Numbered from the stretch's first letter, positions 7,676-17,127 are shown. The stretch: DNA of 64,000 nucleotides from Ruminococcus sp. HUN007 (GCF_000712055.1 NZ_JOOA01000002.1:1-64000), one strand, 5' to 3'. Notes: a model not told the origin generated them from the sequence alone. Numbers and translations: made by a program.

Positions 7676-9970
7676 ATGCTAAGAAGAAAAATGCTTCGTG
7701 ACATAAAGGCGAACTTTGCACAGTTCTTTTCGATCATGCTGCTTTCACTGATAGCTATGTGGTGCTATACCGGATTTCAGGCAAATGTAATTGGCGGCAA
7801 CAAAGCAAGAAGTGATTTCGAAAGCAGTTCGAATTTTGCTGACGGCTGGATATACGGATCTGATTTCAGCGAAGAACAGGAAGAGAAAATCGAAGAAATA
7901 AGCGGTATTAAGGACGTACAGCGACGCACTGAAGTGCTTGGAAAAGCAGATGAAAAGTACAACACTGCGGAAATGTACTGTTATTTTCAGAATGATAAAG
8001 TTGTGACGATCCCTCGCACTACAGAAGGTGCAGATTTCGATGCAAATGACGAAGACGGTTTATGGCTGTTCAGCAGATTTGCAGAAACATGGGGAATTAA
8101 AGTCGGCGATAAATTCACAGTTCATGTAATGGGCCTTGATATTGAAAAGAAAGTAAAGGGCCTTGTTGTTACACCTGAATATGAATTTGCGTGTGCTTCG
8201 ACTGATACAGATTCGGACTTTCATAACATCGGTTTCGCCTATTTGTCTCAGAAAGTTTTGCCTGAAGAAATGCGCATAAACAACGAGATAATATTTACCT
8301 GTGACGAAAAAGCACTGAGCTATGAAGACGCAATTGCCAAAGCCCTTGATGATAATTACGCTTTTCTTGCTGACCGAAACAGTATCAGAGGCTGGTATCA
8401 GCTTTCAGATGAACTTGCACAGCACGACAGCTTTTCGTATATATTCTCATTTGTATTCGTTGCTATCGCACTTCTTGTTATCATTACGGCCATGAAACGA
8501 ATGATAACACAGCAGAGAACGCAGATAGGTACACTTAACGCGCTCGGAATGAAAAAGCGTAAGATAATGTTCCATTATCTCAGTTACAGTTTTGTGCTTT
8601 CAGTAACAGGATGCGCACTTGGCATTATCCTTGGTATTTATACACTCGGCAGGCTTATGGTTAATATGTTCAGTCAGTTCTATACTCTTCCTGACTGGCA
8701 GTCGGGATTCAGCTACAAGAGCATAATTGTCGCAGCTGTTCTCGTTCTGATATGCACAGGAACATCATATTTCAGCTGCAGTCAGATACTTAAGATCCAT
8801 CCGTCGGAAGCACTCAGACCTGCAGCGGCAAAATCTGCAAAACCATGTGTTTTTGAGAAACTTCCTTTCTGGGACAAACTGAATTTCAATGCAAGATACA
8901 ATCTCAGAGATATTTCCCGTTCAAAAATGCGTGCTTTCATGGGTGTTTTCGGTACCTGCATGGGTATGATGATAATGGAACTCGGACTTGGTGCCTATGA
9001 TACAGTTGATTATGTACGTGAATGGTATTTCCATGATATACAGAATTATGAGTATCAGGTGATCCTCAATGACAGCTGCACTATCGAACAGGCGGAAAAA
9101 TTAAAAGAAGAAAATGACGGCGAACTTGTCGCTATGGAAGCTGTATCAATTGCAGCGAAAGACCATCCGACTTCCGATGGTATTATAAGCTGTAAACTAG
9201 CAGTCACTGAGGGAGAACAGCTGTACTGCGTGTCCGATACAGAACTTAATACAAAGCCTGTTCCAAGAGGTACTGTTGCGCTTACTATGAAACAGGCAAG
9301 AAAACTTGGGCTTTCTGAGGGAGATAACGTGTACTGGAAAACAGCGACTGGTGATAAGTGGAATGAAAGTAAGATTGGACTTATCTCTCGTCATCCGAAT
9401 ATAACAGGTATCACTATGATGCGTGAGGACTATGAAAAGGCAGGAATGACATTCAGACCGGTTATGATGGTATCTGAAGATAACTGCGAAAAAGCAGCTG
9501 ATAATAAGTGCGTTTCCGCTGTACACAGTATGACAGACCTGATAGAAGCTTTTGACAAGATGATGGAGATAATGAATCTTCTTGTGTACTTCATGGTGTT
9601 ATTCTCAGTTCTTCTGATAGTTATAGTTCTCTATAATTCTGGAAATCTTTCATTCAATGAACGCGAAAAGGAATTCGCAACTCTTAAAGTGCTTGGCTTC
9701 AAGAGCGGTGCGATCCGTAAACTGCTCTCTACACAGAACCTGTGGTTATCGATTATAGGCTGTATCTGCGGACTTCCTCTCGGACATGTACCGCTGCAGG
9801 CTATGATGGACTCTAACGGTGATGCAGTTGACTGGCCGTGTTATTTAGCCCCGTCTACATATATTATCTCAGCAGCGTTTGTTATGACTGTATCTGTTCT
9901 TGTAAGCTTCCTGTTCTCACGCAGAATTAAGAAGATAGATATGGTTGAAGTTCTTAAAGGTATGGAATAA
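7676..9970 (+). CDS. FtsX/MacB-type ABC permease
   Basis: About 764 residues from the ATG at 7676 (GAGGTG upstream; a GTG nine bases earlier is possible). Layout: one N-terminal membrane helix (about 15-35), an extracytoplasmic domain (40-240), three helices with a first FtsX domain (about 260-370), a second start-like helix and external domain (about 420-610), and a final three-helix FtsX domain (about 625-760). The duplicated architecture is usual for type VII permeases that export or extract lipids, peptides or antibiotics. It partners the ATPase just upstream. Confidence 0.85.
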   Translation: MLRRKMLRDIKANFAQFFSIMLLSLIAMWCYTGFQANVIGGNKARSDFESSSNFADGWIYGSDFSEEQEEKIEEISGIKDVQRRTEVLGKADEKYNTAEMYCYFQNDKVVTIPRTTEGADFDANDEDGLWLFSRFAETWGIKVGDKFTVHVMGLDIEKKVKGLVVTPEYEFACASTDTDSDFHNIGFAYLSQKVLPEEMRINNEIIFTCDEKALSYEDAIAKALDDNYAFLADRNSIRGWYQLSDELAQHDSFSYIFSFVFVAIALLVIITAMKRMITQQRTQIGTLNALGMKKRKIMFHYLSYSFVLSVTGCALGIILGIYTLGRLMVNMFSQFYTLPDWQSGFSYKSIIVAAVLVLICTGTSYFSCSQILKIHPSEALRPAAAKSAKPCVFEKLPFWDKLNFNARYNLRDISRSKMRAFMGVFGTCMGMMIMELGLGAYDTVDYVREWYFHDIQNYEYQVILNDSCTIEQAEKLKEENDGELVAMEAVSIAAKDHPTSDGIISCKLAVTEGEQLYCVSDTELNTKPVPRGTVALTMKQARKLGLSEGDNVYWKTATGDKWNESKIGLISRHPNITGITMMREDYEKAGMTFRPVMMVSEDNCEKAADNKCVSAVHSMTDLIEAFDKMMEIMNLLVYFMVLFSVLLIVIVLYNSGNLSFNEREKEFATLKVLGFKSGAIRKLLSTQNLWLSIIGCICGLPLGHVPLQAMMDSNGDAVDWPCYLAPSTYIISAAFVMTVSVLVSFLFSRRIKKIDMVEVLKGME

Positions 9971-9983
9971 GAGGTGAATGAAT

Positions 9984-10481
9984 ATGCTTCTTACGGTATT
10001 TCTTTCAATTGTATTCTGCGCAGCGATATCACTGATGCTGTTGTCAGCTGTAGCGTTTATACAGAATGAAAAATTCTTTTCATCTGCTCCTAAAGAGGCG
10101 CAGGCACTCCTGAAACCACGAACAAAAGAACTGTTTTACGGTGCCAGGAGGGTAGGATGGACACTTATGCTTTTCAGTTTCCTGATGATAGCAGGTGTAG
10201 GTGTTATTTCGATTTGGGACGGCTTCAGAAGCGATTTTACTTTCAGGCAGTTTTTTCTGAGGTTCGTTACCATATTTACTGTTTACAAGCTTTACGACAT
10301 GATTTGTTTTGACTGGTTTCTGCTTTGCAGATTCAGGTTTTTCCAGTTCTATTTTCCTGAGGTCGAAAGTGTATACACCGGCAGAAAATACGGGTATAAC
10401 ATTAAAAGTCAGTTATTAAAGCTGTTTGTAATTTTTCCGGCTGCCTCTGCACTTGCTGCATGGATATGCAGTTTGTTTTGA
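9984..10481 (+). CDS. Three- or four-helix membrane protein, unknown
   Basis: About 165 residues, start at 9984 chosen because GAGGTGA lies seven bases upstream; 9978 is an alternative. Hydrophobic segments occur near 5-25, 55-75, 95-115 and 145-165. It follows the FtsX permease by 13 bases and is probably an accessory subunit. No family recognised. Confidence 0.6.
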   Translation: MLLTVFLSIVFCAAISLMLLSAVAFIQNEKFFSSAPKEAQALLKPRTKELFYGARRVGWTLMLFSFLMIAGVGVISIWDGFRSDFTFRQFFLRFVTIFTVYKLYDMICFDWFLLCRFRFFQFYFPEVESVYTGRKYGYNIKSQLLKLFVIFPAASALAAWICSLF

Positions 10482-10546
10482 TCCGGAGTTTAATGATTTA
10501 ATCATAAATACTGCGTTGCCTGGGGAGAAGCACCGAAATCATCATT

Positions 10547-10575
10547 CCGGAAATCCGACAAAGCCGGATTTCCGG
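10547..10575. repeat. Perfect 11-bp hairpin in the intergenic gap
   Basis: CCGGAAATCCG and its reverse complement flank a 7-base loop. A near-identical hairpin occurs inside the small mobile element at 27051, so this is probably a relic of the same repeat family. There is no clear T tract, so termination is uncertain. Confidence 0.6.
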
Positions 10576-10623
10576 TTTAATCTGTGTTTACCCAAATAAT
10601 TATTTATATATGGAGGCTTGTTA

Positions 10624-12387
10624 ATGAAAACCGAAAACAATCCGAAAATCATGAAAATACTGAACGAGTATGCAGGCGGACACCGGCATCTTATTACGAT
10701 CGGACGTGTGCTTGCGGCGGTCAGTGCTTTTATGGGGCTTGTTCCTTTTTATGATTTGTGGAAGATAATCCGTGTTGCTGTAAAAGGTGAAGATCTTTCC
10801 GAGATATCAAAGATAGCCTGGCAGGCAGTTCTTATAACAGTCGGTGCTCTGCTTGTCTATATTGCCGCACTGTTCTGTACGCATATAGCTGCATTCCGTG
10901 TTCAGGCTAATATGAGAAGCAGACTTATGCGCCGCATAATTACACTGCCTCTTGGTGTGTTTGATGAGGACGGAACAGGAAAAATACGCAGAACGGTTAA
11001 TGAATCAACTGCCGCTACGGAAACTTTTATAGCACACAATCTTCCGGATAAAGCTGTTGCTGCTGCAACTCCAGTAGGATTGCTTATTCTTCTTGCTGCA
11101 TTCAACTGGAAACTCGGACTTATCTGTCTAATACCAGCTGTTATCGGATTTGCATTCATGATGAGCATGATGGGCAATGATATGAAGGAGAAGATGGCAG
11201 AATATCAGAATGCTCTTGATACTATGAGCAGCGAGGCCACCGAATATGTCCGCGGAATCCCTGTTGTAAAGGTGTTCAGTCAGTCGGTATTTTCGTTCCG
11301 CCGTTTCAAGGAAGCTATAGACGGTTTCGGTAAATGGGCGACTGATTATACACTTATGCTCCGTTTTCCAATGACGATGTTCATGACTTCGATTAATGCG
11401 GTTTTTGCGTTTCTCGTTGCCGGAGCGTATGCTCTTTCAAAGGGCAGTGTCACTCCGGAGCTTATTCTTGACGTGATGTACTACATAATTGTTACACCTT
11501 TGCTTACCGTAACTCTTACCAAGATTGCCTATTCCGGTGAGCAGGAAATGATCGTTGCTGATGCACTTAAGCGTATAGACAGTATTCTTGAGATCACACC
11601 ACTGGAAGATACGTCATCATCAGAGCATCCGAAGGACAATTCCGTTGAACTTGTAAATGTAGGCTATAAGTACAAGGATGCGGCTGAGTACGCTGTCAAG
11701 GATCTTAACTTAAAGATAGGCAGCGGAGAGCATATCGCCCTTGTCGGACCTTCGGGCGGAGGTAAAACTACTACCGCTGAACTTATTGCAAGATTCTTTG
11801 ACGTAACTGAAGGAAAAATAACGGTCGGAGGAGCCGATATACGAAACATTCCGCAGGATGAGCTTATGAGAAATGTATCATTTGTATTTCAGGACAGTCG
11901 TCTTTTAAAGACTTCTATTCTGGAAAATGTACGTTTGTCGAATCCTGATACAAGCGAGGAAGAGGTAATGAAGGCTCTTGAAACTGCTCAGTGCATGGAT
12001 ATTATTGAAAAAATGCCTGACGGAATACATACTGTCATCGGCGAAAAGGGAACATATCTTTCCGGCGGTGAGGGACAGCGTATCGCAATTGCCAGAGCGG
12101 TTCTTAAAAATGCTCCGATAATAATTCTCGATGAAGCGACAGCGTTTGCTGATCCTGACAATGAAACAAAGGTGCAGGCAGCATTTTCCGAACTTGCAAA
12201 GGGCAAGACAGTAATAATGATAGCTCACAGACTGAGCACAGTCGTAAATTCTGACTGCATTTACGTACTGAAAGAAGGCAGTATCTGCGAACATGGTACA
12301 CATTCCGAACTTATGGAACAGAATGGCCTGTACAGACAGATGTTTGATGAATATAACCGCTCAGTAAACTGGAAGGTAGGTGCTTAA
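10624..12387 (+). CDS. ABC half-transporter (membrane domain plus ATPase), heterodimer subunit 1
   Basis: 587 residues from the ATG at 10624 with TGGAGG upstream. Six membrane helices (about 25-290) precede an ATPase domain with Walker A GPSGGGKTT, signature LSGGEGQRIAIARAV, Walker B IIILDEATAFADPD and IAHRLST. It is the first of two adjacent half-transporters overlapping by GTG/TAA, so a heterodimer is expected. Such pairs in iron-regulated settings include the IrtAB/YbtPQ group, which import siderophores despite an exporter fold. That link is an inference from context. Confidence 0.85.
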   Translation: MKTENNPKIMKILNEYAGGHRHLITIGRVLAAVSAFMGLVPFYDLWKIIRVAVKGEDLSEISKIAWQAVLITVGALLVYIAALFCTHIAAFRVQANMRSRLMRRIITLPLGVFDEDGTGKIRRTVNESTAATETFIAHNLPDKAVAAATPVGLLILLAAFNWKLGLICLIPAVIGFAFMMSMMGNDMKEKMAEYQNALDTMSSEATEYVRGIPVVKVFSQSVFSFRRFKEAIDGFGKWATDYTLMLRFPMTMFMTSINAVFAFLVAGAYALSKGSVTPELILDVMYYIIVTPLLTVTLTKIAYSGEQEMIVADALKRIDSILEITPLEDTSSSEHPKDNSVELVNVGYKYKDAAEYAVKDLNLKIGSGEHIALVGPSGGGKTTTAELIARFFDVTEGKITVGGADIRNIPQDELMRNVSFVFQDSRLLKTSILENVRLSNPDTSEEEVMKALETAQCMDIIEKMPDGIHTVIGEKGTYLSGGEGQRIAIARAVLKNAPIIILDEATAFADPDNETKVQAAFSELAKGKTVIMIAHRLSTVVNSDCIYVLKEGSICEHGTHSELMEQNGLYRQMFDEYNRSVNWKVGA

Positions 12388-12388
12388 G

Positions 12389-14132
12389 ATGAAGATTACA
12401 GAGAAACTGCAGCATACTTTTGCACTTTCCCGTGAGGGTGCAGCTGATATGGTAAAAGCGTGTGTCAGCGTTACTATAACCAATATTTCACTTATGATGC
12501 CTGCCGGAATACTTTACACACTCATAAAGGATCTGCTTGCAGGAGAACTTACAAAATCGAGGATCCCGTTTTATGTAATCGCATCACTTGTGATCATTGT
12601 GTTTATAGCGATTACGAATTTTATTCAGTACAACGCAACTTTTCTTTCCACTTACAGAGAGAGCGGAGTAAGAAGAACAGCTCTTGCAGAAAAGTTAAGA
12701 AAGTTACCGCTTTCATATTTCGGAAAGAAAAACATTGCTGATCTTACTACAACCATAATGTCAGACTGTGCCGTTATCGAAACTGCATCAAGTCACTGGA
12801 TACCGGAATTTATCGGTGCCCTTATTTCAACGGCGCTTGTGGGTCTCAGCCTTTTCATATTCTTTGACTGGAGAATGGTTCTCGCAAGTTTTTGGGTAAT
12901 ACCTGTTGCTTTCTTTCTCGTATGGTTCTCAGCAGAGTACCAGAAGACCGCTGTCAGAAAGAATAACCGTGTGAAAATGGTAATGACAGAGGGAATACAG
13001 GAATGCCTCGAAACAGTCCGCGATCTTCGTGCAGCTAATGCACAGGAAAACTACATGGACGGTCTTGATGTAAAAATAAAGAACGTAGAAAAACAGGCTC
13101 TGTTTACTGAACTCAAGCTTGCCATATGCGTAAATTCAGCTGCAATAATCCTGAAACTTGGCATTGCAACGACTGCACTTACCGGAGGTGCATTGCTTGT
13201 AAAAGGCGAAACAGATCTTCTGACATTCTTCATGTTCCTTATGCTCGTGTCAAGGCTCTATGATCCTATGCAGATAACACTTACGAATTTTGCTGCGATT
13301 ATTGCTACTGCAATACAGTGCGAGCGCCTGGATGAAGTGCTTTCACACGATATTCAGACCGGATCTGAAAAGATGACAAATGACGGCTACGACATAGCTT
13401 TTGATCACGTTTCTTTTGCCTATAATGATGATACATCAGTTCTTAAAGATGTTACATTTACCGCAAAACAGGGTGAGGTAACAGCTCTTATCGGGCCTTC
13501 CGGCGGTGGTAAGACTACAGTTTCAAGACTTGCAGCAAGATTCTGGGATGTTACCGGAGGAAAGATCACTCTTGGAGGAATGGATGTTTCAAAAGCTGAT
13601 CCGGAAACACTGTTCTCAGCATTCTCCATCGTATTTCAGGATGTTACGCTGTTCAATCAGAGCGTTATGGATAATATACGTATAGGAAGAAAAGATGCTT
13701 CCGATGAAGAAGTCATTGAAGCAGCAAAACTTGCAAAACTGTGATGAGTTCGTAAGTCGTCTTCCTGAAGGCTACAATACGCTGATAGGTGAGAACGGCA
13801 GCGAACTTTCAGGCGGTGAACGTCAGAGAATTTCAATCGCAAGAGCTTTCTTAAAGAATGCTCCGGTAATTCTTCTCGATGAAGCTTCAGCCAGTCTTGA
13901 CGTTGAAAATGAAACTGCGATCCAGACAGCTCTTTCACGTCTTATAAAAGATAAAACAGTTCTTATCATTGCTCACAGAATGAGAACCGTATCAGGAGCG
14001 GATAAGATCGTTGTTCTGTCGGACGGAGTTGTTAAGGAATCAGGAAGACCTGATGAACTTATGAAGAAAAACGGTATTTTCGCCGGAATGGTAAAAGCTC
14101 AGGCAGAAGGACAGGAATGGGCTTTAAACTGA
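12389..14132 (+). pseudogene. ABC half-transporter subunit 2, split by a +1 frameshift
   Basis: The reading frame runs from the ATG at 12389 to a stop at 13744 and resumes one base shifted to 14132. Removing one A from the A4 run at 13735-13738 restores a continuous ~580-residue protein across AAKLANCDEFVSRLPEG. Membrane helices lie in residues 20-310; Walker A GPSGGGKTT is before the shift, and signature LSGGERQRISIARAF and Walker B VILLDEASASLD after it. Everything else is intact. Either the gene was lost recently or the sequence has an extra base. It pairs with the gene at 10624. Confidence 0.8.
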
Positions 14133-14254
14133 GATTACAGATGAGTGAGAATGTTCTCACTTCTTTGGAAAGGCGGCGTTATTATGAGGAATATTGAAGC
14201 GAAAGCGGTCATCGGCACCAATTCATGGGGCTGAGTATTCGGCACAATTGAAAT

Positions 14255-14280
14255 AAGCCAGCTGTCAGTGCAGCTGGCTT
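14255..14280. terminator. Hairpin after the ABC pair
   Basis: A perfect 10-bp stem AAGCCAGCTG/CAGCTGGCTT with a 6-base loop lies 120 bases after the ABC stop. The following sequence (AAATCTTT) is only weakly T-rich, so it is a probable rather than certain terminator. Confidence 0.5.
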
Positions 14281-14315
14281 AAATCTTTATGCAAAGATAT
14301 TAGTAATGTGGCTTG

Positions 14316-14423
14316 ACTTTAGAATAGAACCGTGTTACACTTTAGAATAGAACTATATTTCACTTTGGATTAGTACTGTGTCACACTTTTGATTAGAACC
14401 AAATTTCACTTTAGATTATTCCC
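14316..14423. repeat. 23-bp tandem direct repeat, 4.7 copies
   Basis: Units beginning ACTTTAGAATAGAAC, ACTTTAGAATAGAAC, ACTTTGGATTAGTAC, ACTTTTGATTAGAAC and ACTTTAGATTATTCC start at 14316, 14339, 14362, 14385 and 14408, exactly 23 bases apart. The array ends at the ribosome site of the next gene. Regularly spaced repeats here could bind a regulator or be the multi-repeat end of a lost IS21-type element. The 14133-14436 gap holds only this array and the hairpin. Confidence 0.8.
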
Positions 14424-14436
14424 AGGGAGGATTAAT

Positions 14437-15606
14437 ATGATTCATAGAACTGCTCAGGATGCATTGCTGAGACTTGCTGGACAATTTCCGGTAATAGGAG
14501 TTACCGGACCGAGACAAAGCGGAAAATCAACATTAGCTAAAGCTGCATTTCCGAATAAAAGATATGTTACTTTCGATGATAAGAATATGCGCGAACTTGC
14601 TAAAGCAAATCCGTCTGATTTTATATCTGCTTTTCCTGATGGCGCCATCATAGATGAAGCACAAAAAGTGCCTGAGATATTTGATGCCCTGAAGATGCAC
14701 GTTGATAATACAGAATACACACCCGGAAAGTTTATCCTGACCGGTTCCAGTCAATTTAGATTAAGACAGAACATGACTGACAGTATGGCTGGACGAGCAG
14801 CCTTCTTAAAGTTGCTTCCTTTTTCTGCAAAAGAGCTTGTTGATGCTGGCGTATGTCCGCAAAATCCATATGATGTTATCTTCGGAGGTCAGTATCCGCC
14901 GTTATATGATCCTGAAAAGCATTTCAATCCAGATGACTGGTATGAAAACTATATCGACACTTATCTTGATCTTGATGTTAAGGATCAGATCAATCCTGAT
15001 AACCTTTCAACATTCAAAAAATTCATTCAAATATGTGCTGTATACAGCGGTCAGCTTCTTTCAATGGACAGTATAGCAAGAGATGTAGGAGTTTCCGCGC
15101 CTACAATAAAAACATGGCTTTCGATACTTGAAACTTCGTTTATCATTCATTTTCTTGAACCTGATACAAACAATCTTGGCAAAAGTATTGTTAAAACGCC
15201 AAAGCTGTATTTTGTAGACTCTGGCCTTCTCTGTCATCTTCTTCGACTTGAATCAAAAGAAGAATTGCTTCTCAGTCGTCATAAAGGGGGAGCTGTTGAA
15301 ACATTTGCTGTTTCGGAATTGTTGAAGTACCGAATGAATCAGGGAAAAAAGCCTAATATGACATTTTTTCGTGACAAAAAGGGCTTTGAAGTGGATACTA
15401 TTGCTGACTGGAAGCATACCTTTGCAATCGAGATCAAAAGTTCCAATGCTCCTGAAGCCAAGCTTTCAGCCAATACAAAGAAATATCTTGAGATGAGAAA
15501 TGACGAAAATGCTCGAAATGCCGTGTTTTATCTCGGAGATATTAGTATGACTATCAATGGAACTAATTATGTTTCATGGAAAGAATGGAGTAGTTTTCTT
15601 GAATAA
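14437..15606 (+). CDS. AAA_14/DUF4143 ATPase
   Basis: 389 residues from the ATG at 14437 with GGGAGG upstream. N-terminal P-loop GVTGPRQSGKSTLA (about residue 25), Walker B GAIIDEAQKVPE, sensor ILTGSSQF, then the DUF4143 part with a winged-helix stretch (SGQLLSMDSIARDVGVS) and a C-terminal PD-(D/E)XK-like end: GGAVETFAVSELL, FEVDTIAD and FAIEIKSS. Such proteins are common in anaerobes; their role is poorly known. It stands alone between the repeat array and a small surface-type protein. Confidence 0.85.
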   Translation: MIHRTAQDALLRLAGQFPVIGVTGPRQSGKSTLAKAAFPNKRYVTFDDKNMRELAKANPSDFISAFPDGAIIDEAQKVPEIFDALKMHVDNTEYTPGKFILTGSSQFRLRQNMTDSMAGRAAFLKLLPFSAKELVDAGVCPQNPYDVIFGGQYPPLYDPEKHFNPDDWYENYIDTYLDLDVKDQINPDNLSTFKKFIQICAVYSGQLLSMDSIARDVGVSAPTIKTWLSILETSFIIHFLEPDTNNLGKSIVKTPKLYFVDSGLLCHLLRLESKEELLLSRHKGGAVETFAVSELLKYRMNQGKKPNMTFFRDKKGFEVDTIADWKHTFAIEIKSSNAPEAKLSANTKKYLEMRNDENARNAVFYLGDISMTINGTNYVSWKEWSSFLE

Positions 15607-15676
15607 TCATCAAGAAATGGATAATGTAAAGACAAGACTGGTTATTTCGTATGCATATAAGGGAGGCGTATTTTAA

Positions 15677-16016
15677 TTGAAACTTGAAATAGAAAACGGC
15701 GTGCTAAAAAAATTAGATATTGTATACTTCAGTGACTTCGACCTTGATATCGTTATTCCATATGGTGTGACAAAAATCGGGTATCAAGCATTTGAGTATG
15801 GGTGTCGGGTTAAAAGCATAACGATACCTGACACAGTGACTGAGATCGATGACGATGCATATCGGTAAGGGCTTGAAGGTGTTCGGAGACTATGCATTTG
15901 GTGATTGTGAAAACCTAAAAAATATTACGCTGCCAAGCAGAGAGTTCAAGCTCGATCCAAATGCATTTGAAGAGAGAGATGTCAGTAAATTTATTATCAA
16001 CTACAAAGAAGACTAA
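15677..16016 (+). pseudogene. BspA-type leucine-rich-repeat protein, frameshifted
   Basis: A TTG start at 15677 (GGGAGG upstream) gives repeats of the BspA pattern (IPYGVTKIGYQAFEYGC, ITIPDTVTEIDDDAY) and stops at 15868. The repeat register resumes one base shifted (KGLKVFGDYAFGDCENL, ITLPSREFKLDP) and ends at 16016. One surplus base near 15861-15868 explains the break. The intact protein would be ~112 residues with no signal peptide. Confidence 0.65.
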
Positions 16017-16088
16017 ACGGATTTACTCTATAATTGTCAAGCAGAATTTGCAATTACTCATCACTAACCCGAGAAGATATATATATCC

Positions 16089-16117
16089 TTGACAATCAGT
16101 AATCTATGTGTTATAAT
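16089..16117 (+). promoter_or_regulatory. Consensus sigma-A promoter
   Basis: TTGACA (16089-16094), 17 bases, TATAAT (16112-16117). It drives the HMA protein gene at 16250 through a ~125-base leader that contains the site-2 operator. Confidence 0.8.
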
Positions 16118-16205
16118 TTGGAATAGATATATATGATACTGGAATTATCACGATCTTTTCCGGGAACGCTTTATAATAGTTAATCCAGTTTATTTTTAAA
16201 TCAAT

Positions 16206-16223
16206 AGTTAGTGCTAACTAACG
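16206..16223 (+). promoter_or_regulatory. Putative metal-regulator operator, site 2
   Basis: AGTTAGTGCTAACTAACG fits the 18-bp pattern with halves GTTAGT/ACTAAC around four bases. A second, overlapping palindrome (TAGTTAG-TG-CTAACTA) is also perfect. It lies 27 bases before the ATG of the FeoB-associated/HMA gene. Confidence 0.6.
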
Positions 16224-16249
16224 AAAGCTGAAACAAGAAGAGGACGTAT

Positions 16250-16606
16250 ATGGAAAATATAATTATTATTGCTGTACTGGCCGTTGTTCTGTTTTTTGCA
16301 TTGAAAGGTACAGTTAAACATTTAAAAGGGGAAGGCGCTTGCTGCGGTGGCGCAAAAGCCATAAAAGAACCGGATAAAAAGCTGTCAGGGCCGGTTATAT
16401 ATAAAAAAGTGTTCAGGATCGATGGTATGCACTGTCAGAGCTGTGCCAACCGTGTGAAGCGTGCTATCAACGGGATCGACGGAGTATCAGCAAAGCTCGA
16501 TCTCATCAAGAGAGAGGCTGTTGTAAAGTACGAAAAAGAAGTAGTCGATGAAGTTCTGGTGAAGGCAATTGAAAATATCGGATACAAAGTCGTTGGTATT
16601 CAGTAA
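16250..16606 (+). CDS. FeoB-associated Cys-rich segment fused to a heavy-metal-associated domain
   Basis: 118 residues. An N-terminal membrane helix (about 3-22) is followed by a Cys-rich stretch with ACCGG, as in FeoB-associated Cys-rich membrane proteins. Residues ~48-118 form an HMA domain with the metal-binding motif GMHCQSC and a terminal YKVVGIQ strand. AGAGGACG precedes the start. The iron-type operator upstream and the fec operon downstream suggest transition-metal handling at the membrane. feoB itself is 14 kb away. Fusion of the two parts is notable. Confidence 0.8.
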   Translation: MENIIIIAVLAVVLFFALKGTVKHLKGEGACCGGAKAIKEPDKKLSGPVIYKKVFRIDGMHCQSCANRVKRAINGIDGVSAKLDLIKREAVVKYEKEVVDEVLVKAIENIGYKVVGIQ

Positions 16607-16626
16607 GTAATTTATATGGCAAGCGA

Positions 16627-16662
16627 ACAGGCAGATACTTCATGACAGAGGTATCTGCCTGT
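16627..16662 (+). terminator. Hairpin after the HMA gene
   Basis: A perfect 12-bp stem ACAGGCAGATAC/GTATCTGCCTGT with a 12-base loop lies 20 bases after the stop; the T tract is weak. Stronger terminators follow at 16683 and 16806. Confidence 0.6.
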
Positions 16663-16682
16663 ATATTTAAAATTGATACAGC

Positions 16683-16716
16683 AGGCTCTCCGGAGATATT
16701 CGGAGGGCTTGTTTTT
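16683..16716 (+). terminator. Intrinsic terminator
   Basis: Stem AGGCTCTCCG/CGGAGGGCTT (one G-T pair) followed by T7. It ends the HMA transcript. Confidence 0.75.
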
Positions 16717-16805
16717 TTCTGCAACATGCATATCATGATTCTTTTGCGTTCATCGAAAATTAGATACTTTTCCTAATCACGTTTTACTGCTATTTTAGAT
16801 GCAAC

Positions 16806-16845
16806 AACAAGCTGTGAAGCAATACGCTTTGCAGCTTGTTTTTAT
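16806..16845 (+). terminator. Second intrinsic terminator
   Basis: AACAAGCTG...CAGCTTGTT stem followed by TTTATTTTT. The 16607-17127 interval contains terminators, two promoters and two operators; I see no gene in it. Confidence 0.7.
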
Positions 16846-16939
16846 TTTTATAGATGGTTAAGCTATATAAAAATTAACATATCATAATTATATATTTTGG
16901 AGTTATTTATGTTTCTCGGATTAAATTTTAAATAAGCAC

Positions 16940-16968
16940 TTGACAAAAACAATTTCATCTGATATAAT
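16940..16968 (+). promoter_or_regulatory. Consensus promoter of the fec operon
   Basis: TTGACA (16940-16945), 17 bases, TATAAT (16963-16968). Operator site 3 begins 9 bases after the -10 box. Confidence 0.85.
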
Positions 16969-16976
16969 CGTTTTCT

Positions 16977-16994
16977 AGTTAGTATCAGCTAACT
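16977..16994 (+). promoter_or_regulatory. Putative metal-regulator operator, site 3
   Basis: AGTTAGTATCAGCTAACT has perfect halves AGTTAG/CTAACT six bases apart and covers the expected transcription start of the siderophore importer operon. Confidence 0.7.
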
Positions 16995-17041
16995 TAAAGT
17001 GAGTCACTTTTACAATTGAGGATAAAATAATAACGGTTAAT

Positions 17042-17071
17042 ATGACAAGCATAAGAAATAATAGTTATTAT
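17042..17071 (+). promoter_or_regulatory. Second, weaker fec promoter
   Basis: ATGACA (17042-17047), 18 bases, TATTAT (17066-17071), again followed 9 bases later by an operator copy. The repeated architecture is the main support. Confidence 0.5.
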
Positions 17072-17080
17072 ATACACAAC

Positions 17081-17098
17081 GGTTAGCTATCACTAATG
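17081..17098 (+). promoter_or_regulatory. Putative metal-regulator operator, site 4
   Basis: GGTTAGCTATCACTAATG matches the 18-bp pattern with a degenerate right half. It lies 29 bases before the start of the binding-protein gene. Confidence 0.55.
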
Positions 17099-17127
17099 AA
17101 AATTGACTAGTATGAAAGGATATTTGC

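Noticed and set aside
14316..14423. CRISPR array
   Set aside because: Units are contiguous 23-mers without spacers and no cas genes are near.
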